A stretch of 64,000 nucleotides of DNA from Dendrolimus kikuchii (GCA_019925095.2 JAHHIN020000030.1:124001-188000), one strand, 5' to 3'; positions 11,659-22,498 are shown, numbered from the stretch's first letter. Notes: a model not told the origin generated them from the sequence alone. Numbers and translations: made by a program.

Positions 11659-11672
11659 AGTTGGCAACAGTG
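11659..11672 (-). repeat. Right TIR of the hAT element
   Basis: AGTTGGCAACAGTG, the inverted partner of 7362-7375 with one mismatch. Confidence 0.65.
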
Positions 11673-12498
11673 CTTGGTGGATTTTTTGTTGTTATCTTGG
11701 TCCCCTCAATTAAGGAGACCAAGCAGCTCGTTTCTTCCTTTGTTAAAGGTTTTTGTTTATTCTACATACAATTTTAGCAAGTAATGGCGCGTAACAGAGC
11801 AGCAACCTGTCTTCACATGATTCAATTTTATAACAGAAAATTGTTATTTATTCATAAATATGATGGGTAATTCTAACCCTTCATAAGGCAAGGGGATATA
11901 ATTTCCCACCAAGACTTCTTTTAAAAAATATTAAATTTTACGTGACAGATAACCTTTAATATGAATGCAACCATACCTAGCAGTTTCTTGGTTTATTTAA
12001 AATTTCTAAAATGGCAACACTTTTGGTAATAATACCATCGTGTCGCTGATATGTCAAATTCAAAATAAGGTGACGTGTAATAGTGATCGACAACGGTTAT
12101 TTTTCGGTGACCTTGAAGAAAAAATTCCAATAGTTTAACAAAAATTTGTGTAGGTAGAACAAGTTTTGTATTTCATATAAATAGATTATTCCAGCAGTGT
12201 TTCATACAGTTTTCATATAGATTGTAACGATCTTTACCCGTAAAAAGTTAAAATTACAAAATGGGAAAATGTTTCCCTTTGCCCGATTGCGCCTGCACGT
12301 AGACACGTAACTATACTAATACGTTTGTCAGTCCCAACTTATCTTCTAATCAAAATTTCTGTTTGTGGCTGTTTTTGTGAATGACATGTTCATAATCTGT
12401 ATATTTACCTACAGGTTTTATAAGCCATGAATGAAATGATGAAAACAAGAAGATATAATAAAACTACGTTTTAACGGTTTTAAGCGCGGTAATTTTAT
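11673..12498. other. No gene recognised
   Basis: AT-rich sequence between the hAT element and the Penelope-like ORF. No repeats or ORFs of note; the last 80 bp may belong to the Penelope-like element's 5' region. Confidence 0.5.
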
Positions 12499-15072
12499 TT
12501 GATTTTGGTTTTTCCGACGTTTCGGCCACTTTTCAGTGGCCGTGATCACGGAAGACAAAGATGTCAAGTGTCAACGAGTATTGTTAAAGTTTTATTTAGC
12601 CTACCGCTAAGAAAATATTATGTGAACCAGTACGGTCTGGAAATCGCAAATAAAATTCGGCGGTGTGAGTGCCTAAAAACAAAACATGCGCGTTTAGTGA
12701 CATCGTTAAATTTCAAAAGGTGTCGCGATAATAATATTATACCGGTATGTGTAAAATTAACATCTAAAAAAGACATATCGGGAAGCGCCAGCATTCTACG
12801 CCAGGCTAGTTTAAAGTTATTAAGATGCCTTATCCGCCAACACCGTTTAAATTTGAACCACGTAGATAGAGCTATCGAGACGCAAAACAATGAAATACAG
12901 GTAATACTATCGACAGAAGATTTCCAAAACTACATTGATATTGTTAACAAGAGAGCAAAGGTCAAATATGAACAACTAAAAAACCGCCAAATTTCAAAAT
13001 ACAACCAAATGCTAACAAACCAAAACAAACATCTTGGTACAAGGAACGCGCAAAAAAATATACCTGAGCTCCATTGTGAAGCAATTGTTGATGTGCACGG
13101 AAACGCGACCACTAATCATATGTCACTGTCGGTGGTTAACCTGTCAAAACAAACATTCGATAAAAACACCGTTTCGGTATTAGAAAAAGGCCTTAATTAC
13201 GCAATAACCCCGCGAAAAATACCTTTTGAAAACATAATCTGCAACGTAGAGGAATGTCTGGTAAGGAACAGCATGCAGAAAGAGGATGCGGAAGCTATAC
13301 GACAAGATATCTCATCGGTTTTACGCCGTAGTCGTCTACCCAAACCGAATCTCACTCGTGCTGAATATATTGCCTTAAAAAACATTCGCAATAAACCAGA
13401 AATAACCGTGCTCCGTGCAGATAAAGGTAACGCGACTGTCGTCATGGATACGTCTGAGTACAATAGTAAAATACAAGATCTTTTATCGGACGAAAGCACT
13501 TATAAAAAGGTCAAAACTGACCCCACGGATAAAGTAACCAAACAAACAATCGCGGTTATGAAAAAACACTCCGAAAAATTAAGCTTAGACGTATCCGCAC
13601 TCACACCATCTTGCGCCAAAGCGCCTAAACTGTATGGGTTACCTAAAATTCACAAAAACAACATCCCCTTGCGCCCTATAGTTAGCCAGCTTGACTCACC
13701 AACATACAGACTGGCACAACATCTCGCGAAGACACTCAACAATCTCCGCGGCAACACACCCTACCATGTCAAGGATTCCTTCGACTTCATCAGCGCAATT
13801 GAAAATTTGACATTGGCTGAGGATGAAGTACTAGTCAGTTTTGATGTCCAGTCCTTATTTACCAGTTTACCAGTGGAAGACTGCATTGAGATTGTCAAAA
13901 GGAAGCTAATAGATAATAACATGCCTGAGGAATATGCAGATCTACTAAAACATTGCCTCACATCTGGCTATTTCGTGTGGGACTACGGCTTCTACGACCA
14001 AATCAATGGTGTAGCCATGGGCTCACCGGTGTCTCCTGTCGTAGCTGACATTTTTATGGAAGACTTCGAGCAGAAGGCACTGGATACCGCTCCGGCTAAG
14101 CCGAAGATGTATAAAAGGTACGTAGACGATACTTTTGCCGTCCTCCCAAACGATAAAGTCTCTGCATTTCTAGATCATCTCAATTCCATTAGCAGTAATA
14201 TTAAATTTACTATGGAACTAGAGGCAAATAATAAATTAGCTTTTCTGGATGTGCTCATCCTAAGGAACCCTGACAATACTCTTGGTCATACGGTGTATAG
14301 GAAACCTACCCATACAGATAAATACCTTAATGGTTCGTCTCACCACCATCCTAGTCAGTTAGCTACCGTGGGCAAATCTTTGTTTCAGAGAGCACGGAAA
14401 ATTTGTGATGAGAACCACATAGCTGGAGAGCTTCAGCATGTCAAGCGAGTTCTACAACGCAATCAGCTGAAGACTCCACACCAACGTCACAAAGGCCCCA
14501 AGCCACCTTCAGTTGAGCGGTGCCCTGCTACCCTACCCTACATCAAGGGGGTCACAGACAGAATTGGTCACATCCTCAGGCGAGCTTCAATCAAAACATA
14601 TTTCAAGCCGCAGAAAAAGATTACCCAATTTCTGAGACCTGTGAAATGCAATATCCCACTCCAGGATGCAGGGGTTTACAAGCTTGATTGTGAGTGTGGA
14701 TTGTCATACATTGGGCAAACAAAGAGGAGCATAAAAACACGAGTAAAAGAACACATTGCTGACATGAAACACACAAGGTCTACGAAGTCTGCGATCAGTG
14801 AACACACGCTGGATAAACCCAACCACTACATCAGATTCGATAACCCACAAATCCTCGCGAAAGAGAATCGTTTCATACCTAGAATGATGCGTGAGGCTAT
14901 TGAAATCAAAAAACACCCAAATTTCAATAGAGAAGATGGTTGGCAAGTACCACCTGTTTGGGATCCAATTATCAAAACTATTAAGACCCAAACCCAGCAA
15001 AAACCAGCTGCCAGACCTCAAGACACTGTGAGCTCTTTCTGCGTACAACGGAACACAAACCAACTTGACTGA
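12499..15072 (+). CDS. Penelope-like element reverse transcriptase with GIY-YIG endonuclease
   Basis: A single uninterrupted 857-codon frame. Reverse-transcriptase blocks are seen in order: LYGLPKIHK (about residue 377), SFDVQSLFTSLP (446), NGVAMGSPVSP (505), RYVDD with the catalytic Asp pair (540), FLDVLI (581). A GIY-YIG endonuclease follows near the C-terminus (GVYKLDCECGLSYIGQT at about 725, with downstream Arg and Glu). This arrangement defines endonuclease-bearing Penelope-like elements, which nick DNA and prime reverse transcription on it. The first about 35 codons overlap a repeated hairpin region and read like non-protein sequence, so translation may start at a later codon. The length is normal and no stop or frameshift is visible, so the copy could be competent. 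Its outer ends are not defined here. Confidence 0.88.
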   Translation: MILVFPTFRPLFSGRDHGRQRCQVSTSIVKVLFSLPLRKYYVNQYGLEIANKIRRCECLKTKHARLVTSLNFKRCRDNNIIPVCVKLTSKKDISGSASILRQASLKLLRCLIRQHRLNLNHVDRAIETQNNEIQVILSTEDFQNYIDIVNKRAKVKYEQLKNRQISKYNQMLTNQNKHLGTRNAQKNIPELHCEAIVDVHGNATTNHMSLSVVNLSKQTFDKNTVSVLEKGLNYAITPRKIPFENIICNVEECLVRNSMQKEDAEAIRQDISSVLRRSRLPKPNLTRAEYIALKNIRNKPEITVLRADKGNATVVMDTSEYNSKIQDLLSDESTYKKVKTDPTDKVTKQTIAVMKKHSEKLSLDVSALTPSCAKAPKLYGLPKIHKNNIPLRPIVSQLDSPTYRLAQHLAKTLNNLRGNTPYHVKDSFDFISAIENLTLAEDEVLVSFDVQSLFTSLPVEDCIEIVKRKLIDNNMPEEYADLLKHCLTSGYFVWDYGFYDQINGVAMGSPVSPVVADIFMEDFEQKALDTAPAKPKMYKRYVDDTFAVLPNDKVSAFLDHLNSISSNIKFTMELEANNKLAFLDVLILRNPDNTLGHTVYRKPTHTDKYLNGSSHHHPSQLATVGKSLFQRARKICDENHIAGELQHVKRVLQRNQLKTPHQRHKGPKPPSVERCPATLPYIKGVTDRIGHILRRASIKTYFKPQKKITQFLRPVKCNIPLQDAGVYKLDCECGLSYIGQTKRSIKTRVKEHIADMKHTRSTKSAISEHTLDKPNHYIRFDNPQILAKENRFIPRMMREAIEIKKHPNFNREDGWQVPPVWDPIIKTIKTQTQQKPAARPQDTVSSFCVQRNTNQLD
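12523..12542. other. Hairpin at the Penelope-like 5' end
   Basis: CGGCCACTTTTCAGTGGCCG forms an 8-bp stem with a TTTC loop. The next bases CGTGATCACG (12541-12550) form another palindrome. Such terminal motifs are usual in Penelope-like elements, whose ends carry structured RNA. I could not fit a hammerhead ribozyme core by eye. Confidence 0.5.
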
Positions 15073-15126
15073 TAATTACTTTTATTTTTCCTTCCACCCA
15101 TTTTAATATTATATAAAATTATTAGA

Positions 15127-15201
15127 GCTAGGCATGTTTGCTGAAGAGTTTCTTGCGCCGCTTCTTCTCTTCAAGCCATAACATGTTGCGAAGCGGTAGT
15201 A
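15127..15201 (+). repeat. Short dispersed repeat, copy 1 (LINE 3' tail or SINE)
   Basis: Shares about 75 bp with 44720-44795 and 51453-51528: GCTAGGCATGTTTGCTGAAG, CCGCTTCTTCTCTT, GTTGCGAAGCGG. It carries no ORF. It lies directly between the Penelope-like ORF and the truncated Gypsy gag. Confidence 0.6.
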
Positions 15202-15264
15202 AATTAGATTAAGATTAAATAATAACCATAATAATAACCATAAACAAAATGAAAAATTAAATAA

Positions 15265-16389
15265 GTAACAGTCGAAAGATATAATTTCTTTACGAGATAT
15301 CAAAATGAAAATGAATCATTGGAAGACTATCTCACGGTGTTAAACAATTTGGCAACATCATGTGAATTGTCTACACTTAAAAATTCTCTAATAAAAGATA
15401 TGCTGGTCATCGGCATCAGAAACTCATATGTTAAAGAAAGATTACTTCAGGAAGATAATTTAACCACTGAATTAGCCATCAAAATAACGAAAAGTTTAGA
15501 ATTATCGCAAGAAAGATCATCCAAACTGAACCATGGTGAAACCAAGTCAACTGTTCAAGCCATAAAAGCAAATGAAAGCAATAGAAGCAGAAGTCAACAA
15601 CATAGCCGAGCAAGATCACGAAATAGGTCCATAGGAAGGTCAACAAGTCAGTCGAGGTCACCTGGAAACAGTACAACATGTCGCAGATGTGGTCAACTTC
15701 ATCGTTACAAGTGCCCAGCTGAAGGAAAAACATGCAACATCTGCAAAAAGAAGAACCATTTTGCCAAATGCTGTTTCTCTAAAAAGGGTAACAATTATAA
15801 AAATGTAAGTAGCGTATCTGAATCTAGCCATGCAGACAAGTCAAACCATTCATATCATTATGTCGTTAGTTCAATCAACAACCACCAAATAAAAGACTGG
15901 CAAATAAATGTCTATTGTAATAACTACAAACTTAAATGTCTAATTGACACAGGTGCTGATACAAATGTAATTTCAAAACAGACTATTAACAAAATCAAAG
16001 CCAATACACATTGTCAAATTGACATTCGTAGGACAAACAACAAAATATTCTCATTTTCAGATCAACTAGTGCCTTATCTAGGAACCTGTATACTTGATTG
16101 TCAATTTGAAAATGGACTATCAGCAAAATTACACTTTATTGTAGTCGAATGTGTCTGTTCACCAATAATTGGTTGGAAATCATGTCAAAACCTAGGAATT
16201 GTCAAAAAAATATTTAATATCAAAGATCAAGGTAATGAAAGGTCAGTGCAAAATATTGTATCTAAATATTCAAAAACATTTGAAGGTTTAGGATGTCTAC
16301 CTTATAAAGCTCATTTAGACATTGATCATAATGTACCACCAAAAATTTGTCCAGTGCGTAGAATACCTTATTCATTCATATTCGTCTGA
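15265..16389 (+). pseudogene. Gypsy Gag C-terminal half, protease and start of RT (5' truncated)
   Basis: Open from 15265, right after an in-frame TAA, although the first ATG is at 15319; the residues before the ATG (RYNFFTRYQNENESLEDYL) fit the Gag signature, so the true start was lost upstream. Then come Arg/Ser-rich sequence, two zinc knuckles (CRRCGQLHRYKC and CNICKKKNHFAKCC), and a retroviral-type aspartic protease (CLIDTGADTNVIS). The frame ends at 16387-16389 inside the conserved PVRRIPY segment before the RT; the RT continues in another frame, consistent with loss of one base near 16376. The breakpoint near 15264 abuts the short dispersed repeat. Mag-like Gypsy is my best guess. Confidence 0.75.
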
Positions 16390-16406
16390 AAAAAGAACTG
16401 AATGAT

Positions 16407-17765
16407 ATGGAACGTCTAAAAGTCATAGAAAAGGTTGAAAAGCCAACAAAATGGGTCAATTCTATAGTCTTAGTCAAAAAGCCAGATGGACGATTGAGAA
16501 TTTGTCTAGATCCAAGAAACCTAAATAAAGCCATAAAGAGACCTCATTTTCTTTTTCCCACATTTGACGATCTTAGATCCAAAGTGGTAGGAGCATCAAT
16601 TTTTTCAAAATTAGATGCTAGCTCAGAATATTGGACTATTTGCTTAGACTCTGAAAGTAGTGATTTATGCACTTTTAACACCCCGTTTGGTAGATATAAA
16701 TTTTTAAGATCGCCTTATGGAATTAACTCTAGCGGTGAAATTTTTCATAGAACAATGAATGAACTCTTTGGAGATCTACCAGGCATCATTATTTTTGTAG
16801 ATGATATTCTGGTATACGGCTCTACAGTCCAGGAACATAATGAAAGACTCACAACGCTTTTTAGACGTGCTTGTGAAGTCAACCTTAAATTCAATAAGTC
16901 AAAATGTCAATTCGGTATGTCTGAAATTCGTTATGTAGGTCACATTTTTGACAAAAATGGTGTATCTCCAGATAAATCTAAAATTGAGTCAATTTTAAAA
17001 ATGTCTAGTCCGACTTGTGTAAAAGAACTTCAAAGATTTCTAGGAATGATTAATTATCTAGGTTCTTACATTCCAAATCTGTCTGAACAAACCGCAATAC
17101 TCAGAGATTTGTTAAAACGCGATATATTATGGCAGTGGCAAGAGCAACATGAACAACAATTCTCTAAATTAAAGTCATTACTTTGTCAATCACCAGTCCT
17201 TGTTCATTTTGATATGAAAAAATCTATTAAATTGTCTGTCGATGCATCACAAAGTGCAGTAGGTGCTGTCATTTTGCATGGGAAAAACCCTATAGCATAC
17301 GCATCAAAGTCCTTAACTAAAAGTCAAATTAATTACGCTCAAATAGAGAAAGAATTATACGGAATTGTCTTTGGTTGTAAAAAGTTTCATCAATACTTAT
17401 ATGGTAGACCAGTCTATGTCGAAACAGATCACCAACCATTAATCACTCTTTTTAAAAAACCATTGTCAGAAGTCCCTACAAGACTTCAAAGAATGATGAT
17501 AACATTACAGGCATATGATTTGATTGTCTCATATACAAAAGGGTCAGAAATGTATATCTCAGATACTCTGTCACGTGCTCCTATTAAGGACACTGATTTT
17601 AATCAAGAATTAGTCAGTTTACAAGACTTAGACACAGATGTAGAGATTCATGTTAATTTGTTAAAGTCTAACTTAGCAATTTCACCAGAAAAACTTGCAA
17701 AAATATTAGGTTATACTAATCAGGATACAACATTGCAAAAATTAAAAGAATATTACATTAAGGGG
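16407..17765 (+). pseudogene. Gypsy reverse transcriptase and RNase H (same element, shifted frame)
   Basis: Continues the polyprotein after the frameshift. RT: WVNSIVLVKKPDGRLRICLD, SKLDASSEYW, IIFVDDILVY with the catalytic Asp pair, then the connection domain (LQRFLGMINYLGSYIP) and RNase H (LSVDASQSAVGAV, ALSRAP-like DTLSRAP end). At 17766 the Pol sequence stops in GC-rich LINE 5' sequence; the integrase half is not found downstream on this strand, so the LINE insertion coincides with loss of the Gypsy 3' part. Confidence 0.8.
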
Positions 17766-17785
17766 TTTCCTGCGGCCGGGCGGCC

Positions 17786-18341
17786 TGTCGTAAGAGGCGA
17801 GAAACAACCCACAGCTAGGTGGTAGGGCTATGCCCGCCTGGATAGCTACCACCCTTGGTCTGGAGTATGCCGCCATAACTGCCTTGTGTGGTGTTCCGGC
17901 ATTAGAGACCAAGTTCCAGTCCCCCAACTCCGAAGTGCTACAGTGTCTGCGAAATCTGGAACTCGTTGTGTGTCTAAGTCTACTGCATTTCCGCAGGCGT
18001 GATGAGGTGAAGTGGGGGTCAGGGAGACCCGATGAAACGGTTGACCGCTGGCCGCCCGCCAGGTAGTAGGGGACCTGAACCCGGACTAACCAATCCCATG
18101 GAGGCTGACCCACCAACTGGCGCATAATCTTGGGGAACACTGTCGTGCCGGTTGGTGACCGGATGTGGCCAGGCAGTGTTCTCCGGGGAGGATCGGGGGC
18201 CCTTCCGTGCCCCACATCAGCTCTTCATACAACCTGCGCATTTGGGGGACAATGGCATACATCACACTTTTTTTTTCCTCTTCGTCGCAGACACATTAGC
18301 ACTTCCTTAGACTTCCCTTTTTATAATTTTTATTAATCTTC
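17786..18341 (+). other. GC-rich 5' region of the LINE
   Basis: No convincing ORF. The composition is far more GC-rich than the surrounding Gypsy sequence, marking the insertion edge. It probably holds the internal promoter of the LINE, but no core motif could be fixed. Confidence 0.5.
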
Positions 18342-21314
18342 ATGAGCCGAGCAATAAGAAATAAGGTTACCACAGCGGGTTTTGACTCCACAATTAAAGT
18401 GGACTTTTGCAACATAAGAGGTATTCACGCCAATATCAATGCCGTCCATCACCACCTCGAGACGGCAAAGCCGGCCTTATTATTTTTGACGGAGACACAG
18501 ATTTCTACTCCGGTCGACACATCATACCTTCACTACCCCGGTTACAATCTGGAACACTTGTTTCTGTCAAAAGCCGGGGTCTGTGTATACGTCCGGGAAG
18601 ATATCTGCTGTCGCCGTCTCCACGGCCTTGAAGATAGGGACCTTTCCATCTTGTGGGTACGCATAGATTTTGGTGGTTCCACTCGGATCTATGCGTGCTT
18701 ATACCGGTCCCATGGTAGGGAATGCGCAAGGACTGAAACAGCTCGCTTTTTTGAACACGTTCATGAGGGAACCGACAGAGTTTTCAGGCAGTACCCTTCG
18801 GCAGAGGTAGTCATACTCGGGGACTTTAATGCTCATCACGCTGAGTGGTTGGGTTCCCCGAGAACTGATCTGCCAGGGACTACTGCCTATGATTTTGCTC
18901 TCGCCCATGGATTCACTCAGGTGATCACGGGATTTACCCGAATACCGGATAGAGTGGATCATGAGCCCTCCTTGCTAGATCTTCTGCTGACCACACACCC
19001 GGAGAATTACCAGATCTCGATCAGTGCTCCACTGGGAACCTCTGATCATTGTCTGGTATCTTCGGTGGTGCCCCTTCCTATTGCCGATCGGACTCGTCCC
19101 GCTGGACGACGGAAGGTGTGGCGATACAGGTCAGCAGATTGGGATGGACTGCGTGAATTCTATGCATCCTACCCATGGAGGCAGCTATGTTTCTCGTCAG
19201 AAGATCCTGATGCATGCGCAGACTCGATCGCCGATGTGGTACTGCAGGGAATGGAATGTTTCATTCCAAACTCTAAGGTACCCATTGGTGGTACGAGCAA
19301 ACCATGGTTCGATAAGTCCTGTGCTGAGGCTGTAAAGCTAAAGCAACAGGCTTATCGAGCCTGGACTGGAGCGCGGGCTCGTCAGGATCCAAGTTCCTCT
19401 GACCTGAAAAAGAGATACAATGCTGCCTCCAGGTCCCTAAAAAAGCAGCTTGTGAGAGCAAAATTCATTCATATCGGCAGAATTGGTGAGCGCCTCTCTA
19501 GCTACCCTTCTGGGACTAGAGCTTTTTGGGCCCTCGCCAAAGCTGTCGAAGGAAACTTCTGTCGGGCATCTCTTCCACCTCTGCGCACAGTGGACGACCG
19601 TCTGGCACACGCCGCCAAAGACAAAGCCGATCTTCTGGGTGAAATCTTTGCGGCCAATTCGACTCTTGACGACGGGGGAGAAACTCCACCTACAATCCCA
19701 GAGTGTGAGTATAGAATGCCGGAGGTGCGCTTTACACAAAAAGCAGTCCGATGTGCTCTCCGCTCCCTCGACGTCAAGAAGTCTTCTGGCCCTGATGGCA
19801 TTCCTGCCATTGTGCTGCAGACGTGTTCAGCTGAGCTGTCTCCAGTCCTTGCCCGACTTTTCACTCTCTCTTATCACAAGGGTTGTGTCCCCGCTTCGTG
19901 GAAGATTGCCCATGTGCACCCTGTCCCCAAAAAAGGGGACCGCACAGACCCGTCGAATTATAGGCCTATAGCAATAACCTCTTTGCTCTCAAAGGTGATG
20001 GAGCGTATTATCAACGCGCAGCTTCTGGGTTACCTCGAAGATTCCCAGCTACTAAATGACCGGCAATACGGCTTCCGCCATGGTCGCTCAGCTGGGGATC
20101 TCTTGGTTTACCTAACCCACCGTTGGGCTGAAGCCATTGAGAGCAAAGGGGAAGCACTGGCAGTTAGTCTAGATATTGCTAAGGCCTTCGACCGGGTCTG
20201 GCACAAGGCTCTTCTATCGAAGCTGCCATCATATGGGATACCTGAGGGACTTTGTACCTGGCTATCCAGCTTTCTTGATGGGCGCAGCATTCAAGTCGTT
20301 GTCGATGGTTGCTGCTCAAGTATCAAGCCCATCAACGCTGGTGTGCCCCAGGGTTGTGTGCTATCGCCAACGTTGTTCATCTTGCATATCAATGATATGT
20401 TGTCTAATCACAACATTCATTGCTATGCGGATGACAGCACTGGCGATGCGCAGTACTCTGGTCGTGCAAACGTCCCTCGATCATTTGTGGAGGAAAGTCG
20501 GGTTAGACTTGTGTCTGAAGTAGAACATTCCTTACAGAGAGTCTCTGAATGGGGGAGACAAAACCTTGTCCATTTCAACCCCAAGAAGACACAGGTCTGC
20601 GTATTCTCTGCCAAAAAAACTCCATTCGAGCAAGCGCTTGAGTTCCAAGGAACTCCCCTTACCACCTCCAAAAGTATTGGGATCCTCGGTATCAACATCA
20701 CGAACGATGTACAGTTCAGGGGCCATCTTGAAGGCAAGGCAAAACTTGCCTCCAAGAAGCTGGGAGTGCTAAACCGGTCCAAGCAGTACTTCACATCGCG
20801 GCAACGCCTTGTGCTTTATAAAGCCCAGGTGAGGCCGCATATGGAGTACTGCTCACACCTTTGGGCTGGAGCACCTGCTTACCAACTTAATCCCCTGGAC
20901 AGTATTCAACGTCGAGCCCTTCGCGTTGTTGATGATCCCATACTCACAGACGGTTTAGATACGCTTGGCCTTAGGAGAGACTTTGCTTCTCTCTGCGTAT
21001 TCTACCGACTGTATAACGGGGAATGTTCCGAAGAACTGTTTAGAATGGTGCCTTCGTCCTCCTTCTACCATCGCACCGCTCGCCATCGATTGGGAGTTCA
21101 CCCCCACTTCCTTGAGCCGCTTCGCTCATGTACGCAACGGTTCTGTAGAACGTTTCTCTCGCGTACCGTGGGGATTTGGAATGAGCTCCCGGCCGAGGTT
21201 TTCCCACAGCGCTACGATATGGAGTTCTTCAAAAAGGGTGTCATAAAATTTCTTCGAGGCCGGCAGCGCGTTGGCGACATCTCTGATGTTGCAAACGTCC
21301 ATAGGCGACGGTAA
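18342..21314 (+). CDS. LINE ORF2: AP-like endonuclease and reverse transcriptase
   Basis: 990 codons, uninterrupted. The endonuclease shows the N-terminal CNIRGIHANINAV, LTETQIS with the catalytic Glu, ILGDFNAHH, and the SDH signature (LGTSDHCL, about residue 233). The RT shows SSGPDGIPA, NYRPIAITSLLSKVMERII, SLDIAKAFDRVWH (about 608), AGVPQGCVLSPTLF and YADDS (about 693) with the catalytic pair. The C-terminal part (MEYCSHLWAGAP, IWNELPAEVF) is typical of Jockey/CR1-type LINEs common in insects. The protein nicks the target and primes cDNA on it. All key residues appear present, so this copy looks intact at protein level; the start ATG is chosen because the endonuclease begins about 20 codons later. 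Confidence 0.9.
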   Translation: MSRAIRNKVTTAGFDSTIKVDFCNIRGIHANINAVHHHLETAKPALLFLTETQISTPVDTSYLHYPGYNLEHLFLSKAGVCVYVREDICCRRLHGLEDRDLSILWVRIDFGGSTRIYACLYRSHGRECARTETARFFEHVHEGTDRVFRQYPSAEVVILGDFNAHHAEWLGSPRTDLPGTTAYDFALAHGFTQVITGFTRIPDRVDHEPSLLDLLLTTHPENYQISISAPLGTSDHCLVSSVVPLPIADRTRPAGRRKVWRYRSADWDGLREFYASYPWRQLCFSSEDPDACADSIADVVLQGMECFIPNSKVPIGGTSKPWFDKSCAEAVKLKQQAYRAWTGARARQDPSSSDLKKRYNAASRSLKKQLVRAKFIHIGRIGERLSSYPSGTRAFWALAKAVEGNFCRASLPPLRTVDDRLAHAAKDKADLLGEIFAANSTLDDGGETPPTIPECEYRMPEVRFTQKAVRCALRSLDVKKSSGPDGIPAIVLQTCSAELSPVLARLFTLSYHKGCVPASWKIAHVHPVPKKGDRTDPSNYRPIAITSLLSKVMERIINAQLLGYLEDSQLLNDRQYGFRHGRSAGDLLVYLTHRWAEAIESKGEALAVSLDIAKAFDRVWHKALLSKLPSYGIPEGLCTWLSSFLDGRSIQVVVDGCCSSIKPINAGVPQGCVLSPTLFILHINDMLSNHNIHCYADDSTGDAQYSGRANVPRSFVEESRVRLVSEVEHSLQRVSEWGRQNLVHFNPKKTQVCVFSAKKTPFEQALEFQGTPLTTSKSIGILGINITNDVQFRGHLEGKAKLASKKLGVLNRSKQYFTSRQRLVLYKAQVRPHMEYCSHLWAGAPAYQLNPLDSIQRRALRVVDDPILTDGLDTLGLRRDFASLCVFYRLYNGECSEELFRMVPSSSFYHRTARHRLGVHPHFLEPLRSCTQRFCRTFLSRTVGIWNELPAEVFPQRYDMEFFKKGVIKFLRGRQRVGDISDVANVHRRR

Positions 21315-21398
21315 CCGCTTTCCACCAGGTGGGCCGTTAGCCTGTTTGCTGTACTCCAGCTATAAAAAAAAAAAAAAAGGCCGCCCGGCCGCAGGAAA

Positions 21399-22130
21399 TC
21401 GTTTTCTTTCTCCGTTCCTGCACGGATAGAATCCTTCGGGGTTTGTTGCATTAAGGAAACGACCACCTACTCTTTCTGCGCTGACGATGTTCCGACTTTC
21501 TAACGTGACACCAAGCTTCCCTGCAACGGACACAATGAGGTGCATGGGATTTTCACTCTTCACTTCGGGAATATTTCTAATTTCCAAATCGTTTTGAAGA
21601 AGATCCTGGTCTCGATCATTTAGGTCCGCTCTGAGCTGGTTAATAATCCCATTTACATCAGGAGGCGCTTCATTTTGTGCAGAGGAACGCTTTTCCAAGG
21701 CCTCCATCCGAGTTTGAAGTCCATCAATACGGTGAACACAGGAGTGCACCTCGGTCTGCAAATCTGAAATTTCCTTCCGGAAATTTAAGAGATCGAGGCG
21801 TATCGCGCGCATTTCTTTCATTAGGTCCTTATTAGTATAGTCCATCGGATCGACCTCTCCCCTCTGCATTGATATTGTGGGACTGCTGTCAGACTGACTA
21901 ACATCTTCATAAGTTGATAATGACCTGACACTCACCAGTGTATCATCCTTGCTTCCTCTTGCATCTCCCTTTCTGCATTCAGGGCACTTCCAGGCAGCAG
22001 CCACGTTGCCCTTGGCCGGGAGCGCAACGCAATTTCTGTGCTGCGGCACGTTACATTTTGTACACCTAATGCCATCTGTTCATGAAATAAATTTCCGGCA
22101 ATTTCCACATCTCTCGGAAGGAATGATTGA
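21399..22130 (-). pseudogene. LINE ORF1 fragment with PHD finger and coiled coil
   Basis: Minus strand. A PHD-type zinc finger is readable: CGNC at about 22109-22098, CTKC, HRNC, then CPEC, with one in-frame TGA at 22080-22082. A long heptad-rich region follows (MRAIRLDLLNFRKEISDLQT...), then a nucleic-acid-binding segment (DLLQNDLEIRNIPEV). This is the usual ORF1 plan of many insect LINEs. It is truncated at 21399, exactly where the inverted GC-rich 20-mer begins. It lies in opposite orientation to the adjacent LINE. Confidence 0.65.
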
Positions 22131-22498
22131 ATAGTTCAATAGCTTATTGGAAATTTACTTGAAATTTTCTCCTATGCAATAGATGGCGCTGTATGCCGAA
22201 GGTTTATAATAATGATAATTATTTTTTGAAATTCTCAAAAAATATCCGCTAATTCCTGATGTTATCAAAAAAGCACTGCGTAACGTCCAATTATTGTTTA
22301 TTTAATCACTATTATCCGTACATTTGAAAGATAAAATGACACTTTTTTGTTTTGTTTAGCTTATGATTTTAAGTTTTAAAATAAGAACAAAAACACAGGA
22401 TAACACTGTATATGACGTATCATAGATGATTGTCACCTTTTACAATAAAATATTTAAAACAAAATACTGTTATTTATTTTAAAAACTTCAAAATTAGC
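22131..22498. other. AT-rich spacer
   Basis: No ORF or recognised repeat. It separates the ORF1 fragment from the Gypsy integrase relic. Confidence 0.5.

Larger units (their letters stand above)
7362..11672 (+). mobile_element. hAT-family DNA transposon, disrupted
   Basis: Terminal inverted repeats of 14 bp (left CAGTGTTGCCAACT, right AGTTGGCAACAGTG, one mismatch) bound a 4.3-kb segment whose coding remains match hAT transposases. The 8-bp flanks (CTTGAGGC left, CTTGGTGG right) agree at only five positions, so the 8-bp target duplication expected for hAT is eroded. About 1.8 kb of Gypsy-derived sequence (8296-10079) sits inside. Confidence 0.65.
17766..21378 (+). mobile_element. Jockey/CR1-group LINE with poly(A)
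   Basis: A GC-rich 5' region, one long ORF with endonuclease and reverse transcriptase, and a 15-base poly(A) at 21364-21378. It interrupts a Gypsy Pol. No direct target duplication is seen; instead the first 20 bp (17766-17785) recur inverted just after the poly(A) (21379-21398). No separate ORF1 is recognised upstream of the long ORF, so the copy is either 5' truncated or of a single-ORF type. Confidence 0.75.

Noticed and set aside
12400..12600. Hammerhead ribozyme at the Penelope-like 5' end
   Set aside because: Only the GGCCACT hairpin is clear; the CTGATGA and GAAA core elements could not be placed on either strand.
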